From CAG-826 sp964546565 (GTDB taxonomy: Bacteria; Bacillota_I; Bacilli_A; RFN20; CAG-826): 15,559 bases of DNA. Below the pieces are notes generated by a model. That model was not told the origin of the DNA. It was given only the letters and a program-made list of their open reading frames with translations, and did not search any database. The stretch is taken from the NCBI GenBank assembly GCA_964546565.1, contig CAZJKC010000039.1:1-15559 (forward strand), given 5' to 3'. This document shows, one piece after another, positions 1-6,298 of the stretch. A program made the translations under genes and the position numbers. Position 1 is the first letter of the stretch, and every line of letters begins with the position of its first letter.

Positions 1-134
1 CCTGGCGTTAATAATAAGAATAATGTTCCTATCCATTCTAAAATGTTTAAGGGCCTTTCTGTAGTATCCTTAGTGATTTCCTTTACGTCTTGAATTACTT
101 TTTGCTCGTTTTTTATAATATTAGTGTCTTCCAT
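1..134 (-). CDS. N-terminus of a hypothetical membrane protein (partial, runs off the left edge)
   Basis: Reading leftward from an ATG at 134, the frame is open to base 1 and gives 44 complete residues. It begins MEDTNIIKNEQKVIQDVKE, a charged stretch of about 30 residues. A hydrophobic segment then starts (ILEWIGTLFLLLTPG), which looks like the beginning of a transmembrane helix. A perfect GGAGGT sits a few bases upstream of the ATG (complement of 141-146), which fixes the start. The remainder lies outside the window, so no family can be assigned. It reads in the same direction as the tRNA genes to its right but is separated from them by a terminator. Confidence 0.75.
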   Translation of the reverse strand, partial: MEDTNIIKNEQKVIQDVKEITKDTTERPLNILEWIGTLFLLLTP

Positions 135-195
135 CTTTCTACCTCCATCATTATTGTGTGGTAAAAACAATAAAAAATACCAAATATTTCATATT

Positions 196-318
196 TTAGT
201 TTTTTTCTATGAATCTATCTTCATCAATACATACCACTCTTTTCCCTAAAAGTTTTTTCATAACACAATTAGAAATACTTTTACCTATAAAAATCAAGTT
301 ATCGTTTTCGTATGGAAA
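196..318 (-). pseudogene. possible short coding remnant in an otherwise gene-free 340-base gap
   Basis: The leftward frame between stops is 40 codons long and has a protein-like composition (segments such as YENDNLIFIGKSISNC and GKRVVCIDEDRFIEKN, ending in TAA). It has no ribosome-binding site, and its only ATG is internal and would give 21 residues. I do not recognise it. It could be the tail of a decayed gene or chance. The rest of 135-444 contains no supportable gene; it holds two TTCGAA-centred motifs near 332-374 and a short direct repeat at 407-425. Confidence 0.2.
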
Positions 319-406
319 TTATTGACGCTTACGTTCGAACCCTCCTTTGGATTTAATATTTAAGATTCGAACCTTTTTGTCTATTCTAGAGATTTTTGGC
401 ACTTAC

Positions 407-425
407 TTTGTATCAGTTTGTATCA
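407..425. repeat. 9-bp tandem direct repeat TTTGTATCA
   Basis: TTTGTATCA occurs at 407-415 and again at 417-425, separated by a single G, giving a 10-base period. It lies between a tRNA terminator and two TTCGAA-containing segments. The function is unknown. Short direct repeats near tRNA genes sometimes mark recombinase arm sites or integration scars, but no integrase is present in the window. Confidence 0.5.
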
Positions 426-444
426 TTTCACTTTTCAAAAATAA

Positions 445-467
445 AAAGCCCGTATTTATCGGACTTT
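445..467 (-). terminator. terminator of the tRNA-Thr/tRNA-Val unit
   Basis: On the minus strand this is an 8-bp stem AAAGTCCG / CGGGCTTT (one T-G wobble) around a 7-base loop. A T-rich run follows (TTTATTTTT). It lies 12 bases after the CCA end of tRNA-Val, in the correct orientation. Confidence 0.85.
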
Positions 468-478
468 TATGCACTTAA

Positions 479-554
479 TGGTGGATGCTGAGGGGATCGA
501 ACCCCCGACCTTCTGTACGTCAAACAGATGCTCTCCCAGCTGAGCTAAACATCC
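479..554 (-). tRNA. tRNA-Val (anticodon GAC)
   Basis: A 76-base cloverleaf with a 7-bp acceptor stem (GGATGTT / AGCATCC), D-arm GCTC/GAGC, anticodon stem TCTGT/ACAGA and loop TTGACGT giving anticodon GAC. The T-arm is GGGGG TTCGATC CCCTC, with discriminator A and an encoded CCA. It reads GUC and GUU codons. It is the second gene of a two-tRNA transcript, 18 bases downstream of tRNA-Thr. Confidence 0.95.
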
Positions 555-572
555 ATATACTATAACATCGAC

Positions 573-648
573 TGGTGCCGGCAAGAGGACTTGAACCCCC
601 AACCTACTGATTACGATTCAGTTGCTCTACCAGTTGAGCTATGCCGGC
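573..648 (-). tRNA. tRNA-Thr (anticodon CGT)
   Basis: A 76-base cloverleaf with acceptor stem GCCGGCA / TGCCGGC, D-arm GCTC/GAGC, anticodon stem ACTGA/TCAGT and loop ATCGTAA giving anticodon CGT, which reads ACG. The T-arm is GGGGG TTCAAGT CCTCT, and CCA is encoded. It is the first gene of the leftward tRNA unit. Confidence 0.95.
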
Positions 649-667
649 ATTTGGAATCGGCTTATTA

Positions 668-696
668 ATAATAACGAATCTAAATATAATTTGCAA
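668..696 (-). promoter_or_regulatory. sigma-A-type promoter of the tRNA-Thr/tRNA-Val unit
   Basis: On the minus strand there is a -35 box TTGCAA (691-696) and a -10 box TATTAT (668-673), separated by exactly 17 bases. It is placed 19 bases upstream of the mature 5' end of tRNA-Thr. Confidence 0.8.
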
Positions 697-780
697 TACC
701 TTTTTTCTTATTTTTGTAAAATAATTAAGCCCTGGAAATGCTCCTCAATTTAACAAAATAAAGACATAAATAAAAAAAAT

Positions 781-810
781 AATAACTAACTAATAAAAGC
801 TTCATACACT
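781..810 (+). promoter_or_regulatory. putative sigma-E (sporulation, mother-cell) promoter of the cotJ operon
   Basis: The -10-like box CATACACT (803-810) matches the known sigma-E -10 consensus CATACA(A/C)T exactly. About 15 bases upstream lies AATAACT (781-787), which shares the central ATA of the sigma-E -35 element. cotJABC of Bacillus subtilis is known to be transcribed by sigma-E, so the match fits the genes downstream. The -10 lies inside a small dyad, ATACAC TAAT GTGTAT (804-819). The assignment is from sequence alone. Confidence 0.55.
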
Positions 811-848
811 AATGTGTATTAAAAATACATTAAAGGAGTTAATTAGAG

Positions 849-1274
849 ATGTATTATTTCAATCCTTATGTCGATCCTTACTATAACGATTATGCAATTG
901 AGCGTAAGAATACTCCACAATATTCAGAACGTTTTTTTACATTTGAAGAAGCATTTATAAAAGGTAATATCGTTGTTAAACAATATGATCCATATCGAAA
1001 TTATCAACAAAGAATGCCTAAAGCATATAATGAAAAAGATAAACTATTATTCATGTTAATGGCATTAGACGCTACTAGTCATGATTTAATATTACTTTTA
1101 GACATCACTCCCAATGATCAAGAAGCCTTAAAACTATTAATGACATATCAGAAAAAATTTGAAGAAACATATCAAATGTATGTAAATAAATATGGTGGAT
1201 TAGAACCCTTTTCAAGTAATGAAAAGAATGGATATTTTACTTATTCGATTATGAATAGCCCGTGGATGAATTAA
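849..1274 (+). CDS. CotJA-CotJB fusion-like spore coat protein
   Basis: This 141-residue protein is considerably longer than a usual CotJB of roughly 85-90 residues. Residues about 27-56 (FTFEEAFIKGNIVVKQYDPY) resemble the CotJA pattern of an aromatic, EAL/EAF, a KGT-like turn and a tyrosine/proline end. Residues about 62-141 match CotJB: a helix ending LLLDITPNDQEALKLL, then KYGGLEPF, and a C-terminal Ser-Pro-Trp motif like the terminal DPWPW of CotJB. The first 20 residues are Tyr/Pro/Asn-rich. AAGGAG at 832-837 precedes the ATG. The gene is followed 14 bases later by cotJC, the usual cotJ order. CotJ proteins are inner spore-coat components made in the mother cell. The CotJB part is fairly sure; the fusion is my inference. 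Confidence 0.75.
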   Translation: MYYFNPYVDPYYNDYAIERKNTPQYSERFFTFEEAFIKGNIVVKQYDPYRNYQQRMPKAYNEKDKLLFMLMALDATSHDLILLLDITPNDQEALKLLMTYQKKFEETYQMYVNKYGGLEPFSSNEKNGYFTYSIMNSPWMN

Positions 1275-1288
1275 TAGGAGGTACTTCA

Positions 1289-1852
1289 ATGTTTACTTAT
1301 GAAAAAAGATTACTTTATCCTATAAATATTACTAAAAAAGATTTAAAAATGGCAAAGTATATTGTAACTCAATATGGCGGACCTTATGGCGAATTAGGAG
1401 CGGCCTTACGCTATTTAAACCAACGTTATACAATGCCAGATGAACGCGGCAGAACCCTCTTGAGTGATATTGGAACTGAAGAATTGGGTCATGTCGAAAT
1501 GATATGTACAATGCTTTATCAATTAACAAAAGACGCTACACTAGAAGAAATGAAAGAGGCCGGATTAGACAAACATTATACCGAACATGGATTCGGTTTA
1601 TTTCCAAGCGATGTAAATGGTGTTGCTTTTAGTGTAGCTAATATGGGGGCTACTGGTGATTGGGCAGCTGATTTAGAAGAAGATTTAGCGGCAGAAGAAA
1701 AGGCACGCCTTACGTATGAACATTTAATTGACTTAGCAAGTGATCCCGAAATCATTAATATTCTTTTATATTTGAGGCAAAGAGAAGTCGTTCATTATCA
1801 TCGTTTTAAAGATTTGTTAGAGCAATATAAAAAAGAGTTTAAAGGAAAGTAA
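1289..1852 (+). CDS. cotJC: CotJC, manganese-catalase-family spore coat protein
   Basis: The 187-residue product is near the usual CotJC length. It has the manganese catalase four-helix pattern with apparent di-manganese ligands: E35 (in YGELGAAL), E65 and H68 (in TEELGHVE), E136 (in LAAEEKAR) and H169 (in REVVHYHRF). The spacing from E136 to H169 is 33 residues, as between the last two ligands of characterised Mn catalases. The family disproportionates hydrogen peroxide, and CotJC is a coat component. The start at 1289 is chosen because AGGAGG lies 8 bases upstream. An earlier in-frame ATG at 1262 has no such site and would overlap the preceding gene. The gene is co-transcribed with the cotJB-like gene and ends at the terminator at 1863. 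Confidence 0.93.
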   Translation: MFTYEKRLLYPINITKKDLKMAKYIVTQYGGPYGELGAALRYLNQRYTMPDERGRTLLSDIGTEELGHVEMICTMLYQLTKDATLEEMKEAGLDKHYTEHGFGLFPSDVNGVAFSVANMGATGDWAADLEEDLAAEEKARLTYEHLIDLASDPEIINILLYLRQREVVHYHRFKDLLEQYKKEFKGK

Positions 1853-1862
1853 TATGCTATTG

Positions 1863-1882
1863 GGGACATAATGTCCCTTTTT
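1863..1882 (+). terminator. terminator of the cotJ operon
   Basis: A compact hairpin GGGACA TAA TGTCCC followed by TTTTT, starting 10 bases after the cotJC stop. There is no T-run on the other strand, so it serves rightward transcription only. Confidence 0.85.
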
Positions 1883-1888
1883 AATTAT

Positions 1889-1917
1889 AAAAAAAGGTAA
1901 AAGAGCGAGTCTTTTAC
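1889..1917 (-). terminator. terminator of the popT-pepF operon
   Basis: On the minus strand, an 8-bp stem GTAAAAGA / TCTTTTAC (1897-1917) with loop CTCGC is followed by CTTTTTTT. The stem overlaps the stop codon of the last gene (1914-1916). It lies just 6 bases beyond the T-run of the convergent cotJ terminator. Confidence 0.85.
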
Positions 1918-2219
1918 ACATTTTCTTCATATATTTCTAATCGTGTTATACGATTAGTTTTAATATTTTCAAAATATAACGATAGTTTCTTATCTTTATT
2001 TTTAAGCACAAACTTACAACAAACTTTTGATTCTAACAATTCATATTCATTAAAATCATATTGCTTGATAATATTTATTAATGAAAGAAAATCAATGTTT
2101 TCATGTGTGTTAAGTGAATAAAAAATAGTTTTCTGCGTTGTAAATCGATATAAATCCTCTATTTGTTGACATTCATATAAACATTTAATAAAATCTTTAG
2201 CTAATTCTTTTGTTGTCAT
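1914..2219 (-). CDS. hypothetical small protein, last gene of the popT-pepF operon
   Basis: A 101-residue soluble-looking protein starting MTTKELAKDFIKCLYECQQI. It has an N-terminal helix, then alternating helix and strand segments, and a charged C-terminus (RLEIYEENV). The order of helices followed by strands, with FTTQKTIFYSL near the start, is loosely reminiscent of NTF2/SnoaL-like folds, but I do not recognise a family. The start is set by GGAGG, 8 bases upstream of the ATG at 2219. An in-frame ATG at 2234 lies inside the preceding gene with no site. The gene follows that gene after 2 bases, so translation is probably coupled. Confidence 0.75.
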   Translation of the reverse strand: MTTKELAKDFIKCLYECQQIEDLYRFTTQKTIFYSLNTHENIDFLSLINIIKQYDFNEYELLESKVCCKFVLKNKDKKLSLYFENIKTNRITRLEIYEENV

Positions 2220-2221
2220 TT

Positions 2222-2476
2222 CTATTGCCTCCAATACTTATCATTTTGATCAATTTCTAAATCATTATCAGGCTCGTAAAGATAAAAATTACCACTTTGA
2301 TATGCCTTTTGAAATTCTTCAATAGATATCCGCGCCTTTAAATTATTATTTTGTATAACAATTCTTTTCTCCTTAAGATAATAATATGTAACCGGGCCTC
2401 CGAAAGAAGCAGAGACTAATACTTCACCTTGTTTTAATAATTCGATAGCTTGCGAATAATCATCAATTTTATCCAT
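2222..2476 (-). CDS. hypothetical small protein between the sigma-like gene and the operon's last gene
   Basis: An 84-residue acidic protein with no membrane segment. It has an N-terminal helix (DDYSQAIELLKQGE), a Gly/Ser turn followed by a beta-rich middle (ASFGGPVTYYYLKEKRIVI), another helix, and an aspartate-rich tail. I do not recognise it. Its ribosome-binding sequence AAAGGG overlaps the last codons of the upstream sigma-like gene, whose stop is 5 bases before this ATG. Its own 3' end supplies the GGAGG used by the next gene. This tight packing indicates one transcript and suggests, but does not prove, a shared process. Confidence 0.75.
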   Translation of the reverse strand: MDKIDDYSQAIELLKQGEVLVSASFGGPVTYYYLKEKRIVIQNNNLKARISIEEFQKAYQSGNFYLYEPDNDLEIDQNDKYWRQ

Positions 2477-2481
2477 AATAC

Positions 2482-3183
2482 TTACCCTTTTATACTATTA
2501 ATAAACCATACTACAACAATAATCAAAGCGGCGATTAAAACGAAACCTATTAAGTTCTTTAAAGGTCCCGATATTTGATTTTTAGAAGCTTGACTTCGAT
2601 CAATAAAGGTTATCGATTGACTAATATCATCAAAAGATTGTCCGTCGCCATAATGAGATAAGAAAATTGTTTTATATTCTTCATAATAGTTTGCAGTATA
2701 CATTTTAGTTAATACTTTTTCGGCATTCCTTTTAGCGATTTTTACCGCATATGTTTGATAATTATATAATTTACCAATATCTGATGATTTAATATGATAA
2801 ATAATCGATAAAACGCCAATGAAATCTTGATCATTGTCTAGGTATTTAATAATGGTATGATTAGGATATTGTTTCTTTAAGATATCATGTATCTCATCAT
2901 CAGTGAGACTACTAAATTCTTCTTTACTATGTAAAAATGCGGTAGCGTGTTTTATTAATAACCGAATAGACCATCTTTCAAAGGCCCCATCATCCGCTAA
3001 AGAGGGGACTTTTTCATATATTTCTTGATAAAACAAAGGTAATTGAGAACGAACCCATTGTTCATTAAATACTATTTGCACATAAAGATAATGATATAAA
3101 GGTTGATAAATATCGAATACTTTTTCTAAAGCACTTTTGTCACCAGCACGAAGATTTTTTATAACAATTTCATCAATTAACAT
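2482..3183 (-). CDS. sigma-70-like (ECF-type, divergent) protein with C-terminal membrane anchor
   Basis: 233 residues. Residues about 5-90 resemble sigma region 2 of extracytoplasmic-function sigma factors: the opening IKNLRAGDKSALEKVFDIY is typical of the first helix, and FERWSIRLLIKHATAFL resembles the FRAWLYRIARN helix. Residues about 135-165 (SDIGKLYNYQTYAVKIAKRN) could be a region-4-like helix-turn-helix. After a polar linker, residues about 211-229 form one strongly hydrophobic helix, LIGFVLIAALIIVVVWF, with a short Lys-containing tail. A membrane-tethered sigma-like protein of this layout is unusual. The tether may make it a membrane-proximal regulator, or the sigma fold may be degenerate. 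It starts 9 bases after pepF with AGGGA upstream. The sigma resemblance is from pattern recognition only. Confidence 0.5.
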   Translation of the reverse strand: MLIDEIVIKNLRAGDKSALEKVFDIYQPLYHYLYVQIVFNEQWVRSQLPLFYQEIYEKVPSLADDGAFERWSIRLLIKHATAFLHSKEEFSSLTDDEIHDILKKQYPNHTIIKYLDNDQDFIGVLSIIYHIKSSDIGKLYNYQTYAVKIAKRNAEKVLTKMYTANYYEEYKTIFLSHYGDGQSFDDISQSITFIDRSQASKNQISGPLKNLIGFVLIAALIIVVVWFINSIKG

Positions 3184-3192
3184 GTTTTTTCC

Positions 3193-4953
3193 CTAATTTA
3201 ATAATTCTTCAAGTTTATCAACTAATTCTTCCATTCTTTCTGTTACTGCTAAGAACGTTTCTTTCTTTGTAAAATCAACACCCGCTGCTTTAGCTTGCGC
3301 GACTGGATAATCTGATCCTCCACTTGAAAGTAAAGATATATAACGATCAAAAGCCCCTTCTTGATGGTCTTTTACATCTTTATATAGTTTAAATGAAGCG
3401 GAGAAACTTGTCGCATATTGATAAACGTAAAATGGGGTATGGAACATATGAGGAATATAGGCCCAAACATATTGTTTAACCTTCTCCTTTGTAATATCCA
3501 TTCCATAATACTTCTTATATAAATCTATCATTGTTTTTGACAAGATTTCATGATCAATAGGTTGATCAGCTTCCACCATTTTTGAAATTGTTAATTCATA
3601 TTCTGCAAATAACGTTTGCCGATAGAATGTTCCGACAATTTCATCAATGGATTTTTGTAATAACATTATCTTTTCTTCTTTCGTTGCTTCTTTTGAATCC
3701 ATTAAATAATCTAATAACATATGTTCATTAAATGTCGACGCTATCTCAGCAACAAAAATCGTATAATTTTGTAATGCTGGTGGTTGACTTTGAGCATACA
3801 TAGTATGTATCGAGTGACCCGCTTCATGCGCTACAGTAAAGACATCATCTAATGTATTACTATAATTTAATAGAATAAATGGATGTAAATCAACTTGACC
3901 ACTTGAATAAGCACCACTGGCCTTACCATCACGCGCATAGACATCAACAAAACCATCTTCTAAAGCACGATGAGCTTTTTCTTGGAAATCAGTAGGACAA
4001 TTCTTAATGCTAGCAAAGAATAATTCCTTTGCTTCTTCATACGAATATTTGCGATTTGATGACGCTAAAGCCAAAAAACGATCATATGAATAATGATGTT
4101 TAAGTTTTAAAGCTTTTTTACGAAGTTTAAAATACTTCTTTAAAGCTTTGTTTTGTTTACGAGCAACACTTACTAACGTTTCATATACCGTCACGGGAAT
4201 ATTATTATCAAATAAATTGGCTTCTAAAATAGAATTATAATTGCGTGATTTAGCAACAGCGTTTTCAGCTTGCATTACTTGTTGATAAATTTTAGCATAA
4301 GTAAATTTATTCTTTTCATAAGCTTTAAAAATAGCTTCAAATATTTTCTTTCGATCTTGCGCTAACTTCTCTTCTTCAATTAAAGCTCGCCAATTACCTT
4401 GATGAACTAAGACCTTTCTTTTCCCCGATAAAGTAACTTCAACTGGACTTTGATCGGCAATTGCCAGTGCATCATATAATTCACTGCCAATACTCACTAA
4501 AGGATGATATAAAGACAATAAATACTCTGATTTCTTATCTAGCACATGCTCATTTCCATGAAATAGTTTTTCCATTGGGAAATGATATTCTTTCAATTCT
4601 TCATCATTATCAACCCAATTCAGAATAGTGTCTTTACCAATTGAAAGAATTTCTGGTGAATCAAAAGACATCGCTTCCATAACTTTATTTAAAAGAGCCA
4701 TAACACGCATTAAATCTTGAGCATTTTGACCATCTTTTTTATTTAAATCATGTCGCAAATGAGCATATTCATATATTTTTGATAACATCTTATCTACTTC
4801 TTTATTTAATAACATATACTCTTTAAAAAATACAAAATCATGTAGTTTTCCTTCATAAGATGCAAGTTTTTGAATGTTTTCTTTCATTTTTTCTAATTGT
4901 TCTTCAAATTCTTCTTGAGTTTTAAATAAATACTCTAAATTCCATTCGTTCAT
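3193..4953 (-). CDS. pepF: oligoendopeptidase F (M3 family zinc peptidase)
   Basis: 586 residues, the normal PepF length of about 600. The zinc motif HEAGH is at residues 376-380 (AHEAGHSIHTMY), with catalytic Glu377. The downstream AEIASTFNE supplies the probable third ligand, Glu403. The helical N-terminal half (residues 1-200) and the C-terminal ATSFSASFKLY and SGGSDYP segments are typical of the family. PepF is a cytoplasmic enzyme that cleaves short peptides, contributing to peptide turnover and in some bacilli affecting signalling peptides. The ATG lies 2 bases after the stop of the DUF368 gene, whose end carries AAGGAG, so the two are translationally coupled. The sigma-like gene follows after 9 bases. 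Confidence 0.95.
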   Translation of the reverse strand: MNEWNLEYLFKTQEEFEEQLEKMKENIQKLASYEGKLHDFVFFKEYMLLNKEVDKMLSKIYEYAHLRHDLNKKDGQNAQDLMRVMALLNKVMEAMSFDSPEILSIGKDTILNWVDNDEELKEYHFPMEKLFHGNEHVLDKKSEYLLSLYHPLVSIGSELYDALAIADQSPVEVTLSGKRKVLVHQGNWRALIEEEKLAQDRKKIFEAIFKAYEKNKFTYAKIYQQVMQAENAVAKSRNYNSILEANLFDNNIPVTVYETLVSVARKQNKALKKYFKLRKKALKLKHHYSYDRFLALASSNRKYSYEEAKELFFASIKNCPTDFQEKAHRALEDGFVDVYARDGKASGAYSSGQVDLHPFILLNYSNTLDDVFTVAHEAGHSIHTMYAQSQPPALQNYTIFVAEIASTFNEHMLLDYLMDSKEATKEEKIMLLQKSIDEIVGTFYRQTLFAEYELTISKMVEADQPIDHEILSKTMIDLYKKYYGMDITKEKVKQYVWAYIPHMFHTPFYVYQYATSFSASFKLYKDVKDHQEGAFDRYISLLSSGGSDYPVAQAKAAGVDFTKKETFLAVTERMEELVDKLEELLN

Positions 4954-4955
4954 AA

Positions 4956-5927
4956 TTAATTACTCTCCTTCATACTTTTCTCTTCTAAACTCTTTTTTCT
5001 TTCATATCTTAATAACGCGTATGATATCAAAAATCCTACCACTAAAAGCGGTATACCAATCAATAAATCGCGTGTTAATAAGCCATTACCATTAGCCCAT
5101 CCATGATAAGCAATATATACATCCGAATTAAAAAACATCGATATAATAGAACCTAGCGACAATCCAACAATTAAATAATATGATGTGGCGCGTGCTTTCT
5201 TAAAGATAATCGTTAATAATTTTGAAAAAGTTAATAAGCCAATTAAGAAACCAATAATTAAGGCCCCATAAACTCCAAAGACAGTCGGATTATTCGCCCA
5301 ATATTCACGATGAAATGAATCCATCAACGGACTAAAATAACCGATTGACATCAATAAAGCGGTTGCACTTAATCCGGGGACAATTTGGGTCACCGCGACA
5401 ACATATCCGATAGGAACAAAAGCTATAATCTTTAAGAAATCTAAGTTAGCTAATTTATCTTGCTTATAACTTATAGACAACGCTTCTTTTTCTAAGCCCA
5501 CTGAATAAGCACCTATTCCAATCGGAATAAGAATACCTATAATTAATAAAATAATACGCAAAGCACTTGTTTTTTCATTTTTTATTTCATCTTTAACAGC
5601 AGGAAACGCCCCAATCATTAAGCCCGCAAATAAACAGACTAATATAAAAATATATTTATCAATCAAATCTCTTATAGCAATAAACCCTAAAGAAAACCCG
5701 ATTAAAATTCCTAAGCCAATTGGTAAAAGAAATAAAAAACAAGTAATAAACTTTTTAAATAAATTCCCGATTGCGTGTAAAAACTTATCATATAGTTTAA
5801 ACATAATTGCAACTGTTGATCCGCTTATACCTGGAACAATGACGGCAATTCCCATAATAAATCCTAACAATAAACTTTTAAACCATGATTTCTTGTTATA
5901 TTTTTCTAAGACAATTTCGTCATCCAT
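4956..5927 (-). CDS. popT: DUF368 polytopic membrane protein, PopT-type undecaprenyl-phosphate translocase
   Basis: 323 residues with about eight to ten hydrophobic helices. The two family-defining motifs are present: AVIVPGISGSTVAIMFKLYD in the first third and QIVPGLSATALLMSIGYFSP in the second half. They reflect an internal inverted duplication. DUF368 proteins (PopT) have been shown to recycle the lipid carrier undecaprenyl phosphate across the cytoplasmic membrane for wall and envelope polymer synthesis. That role here is inferred from the family. The C-terminus is short and charged (RKKSLEEKSMKES). AAGGA precedes the ATG by about 10 bases. It is the first gene of a five-gene leftward operon with pepF. 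Confidence 0.88.
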   Translation of the reverse strand: MDDEIVLEKYNKKSWFKSLLLGFIMGIAVIVPGISGSTVAIMFKLYDKFLHAIGNLFKKFITCFLFLLPIGLGILIGFSLGFIAIRDLIDKYIFILVCLFAGLMIGAFPAVKDEIKNEKTSALRIILLIIGILIPIGIGAYSVGLEKEALSISYKQDKLANLDFLKIIAFVPIGYVVAVTQIVPGLSATALLMSIGYFSPLMDSFHREYWANNPTVFGVYGALIIGFLIGLLTFSKLLTIIFKKARATSYYLIVGLSLGSIISMFFNSDVYIAYHGWANGNGLLTRDLLIGIPLLVVGFLISYALLRYERKKSLEEKSMKESN

Positions 5928-5988
5928 ATATACACCATCCTTTAACCTAATACCAATTTATATATATTTATATATAAAAAGTGTTAGT

Positions 5989-6017
5989 ACTATATATTTT
6001 AGCACACAACCGTACAA
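5989..6017 (-). promoter_or_regulatory. candidate promoter of the popT-pepF operon
   Basis: On the minus strand there is TTGTAC (6012-6017) and TATAGT (5989-5994) with 17-base spacing, about 60 bases upstream of the popT start. The surrounding leader is very AT-rich, so a different start cannot be excluded. It diverges from the tRNA-Leu promoter. Confidence 0.5.
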
Positions 6018-6043
6018 TAAAAAATTGCTTTATTCATTTTTTC

Positions 6044-6072
6044 TTGTATTTGCACAGTTTTATTGCTACAAT
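6044..6072 (+). promoter_or_regulatory. promoter of tRNA-Leu, with extended -10
   Basis: TTGTAT (6044-6049) and TACAAT (6067-6072) are separated by 17 bases, and the -10 is preceded by TGC (extended -10). The 5' end of the tRNA is 16 bases downstream. Confidence 0.75.
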
Positions 6073-6087
6073 TATTTTGCTCAAAAG

Positions 6088-6174
6088 GCCTCTGTGGCGA
6101 AATTGGTAGACGCGATAGACTCAAAATCTATTGTCAGCGATGATGTGCCGGTTCGAGTCCGGCCAGAGGCACCA
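6088..6174 (+). tRNA. tRNA-Leu (anticodon CAA)
   Basis: An 87-base class II tRNA with acceptor stem GCCTCTG / CAGAGGC, anticodon stem ATAGA/TCTAT and loop CTCAAAA giving CAA, which reads UUG. It has a long variable arm, T-arm GCCGG TTCGAGT CCGGC, discriminator A and encoded CCA. It stands alone, with its own promoter and terminator, between the divergent popT operon and the orphan gene at 6299. Confidence 0.95.
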
Positions 6175-6182
6175 GTTTTTTT

Positions 6183-6211
6183 AATCTTGATAACTTATCA
6201 GGATTTTTTTT
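6183..6211 (+). terminator. terminator of tRNA-Leu
   Basis: A 10-11-bp stem AATCTTGATAA / TTATCAGGATT with a minimal loop (6183-6205) followed by a run of T. It starts 8 bases after the CCA end. Confidence 0.85.
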
Positions 6212-6225
6212 AAGTTTGAAACTCG

Positions 6226-6259
6226 TATTTTGAAATTATTAAACTTTAAATTCAAAATA
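6226..6259. repeat. 12-bp inverted repeat upstream of the orphan gene
   Basis: Left arm TATTTTGAAATT (6226-6237) and right arm AAATTCAAAATA (6248-6259) match at 11 of 12 positions around a 10-base centre. It ends 39 bases before the ATG at 6299. It could be an operator or a leader hairpin; no T-run follows directly. Confidence 0.4.
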
Positions 6260-6298
6260 TGTAATTTTATTAATTAAGGGATAAGGGAGGAAAAAAAT

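Noticed and set aside
5839..6213. A rightward open frame of 124 codons crossing the popT start and tRNA-Leu
   Set aside because: It runs antisense through popT and straight through a complete tRNA gene, with no suitable ribosome-binding site.
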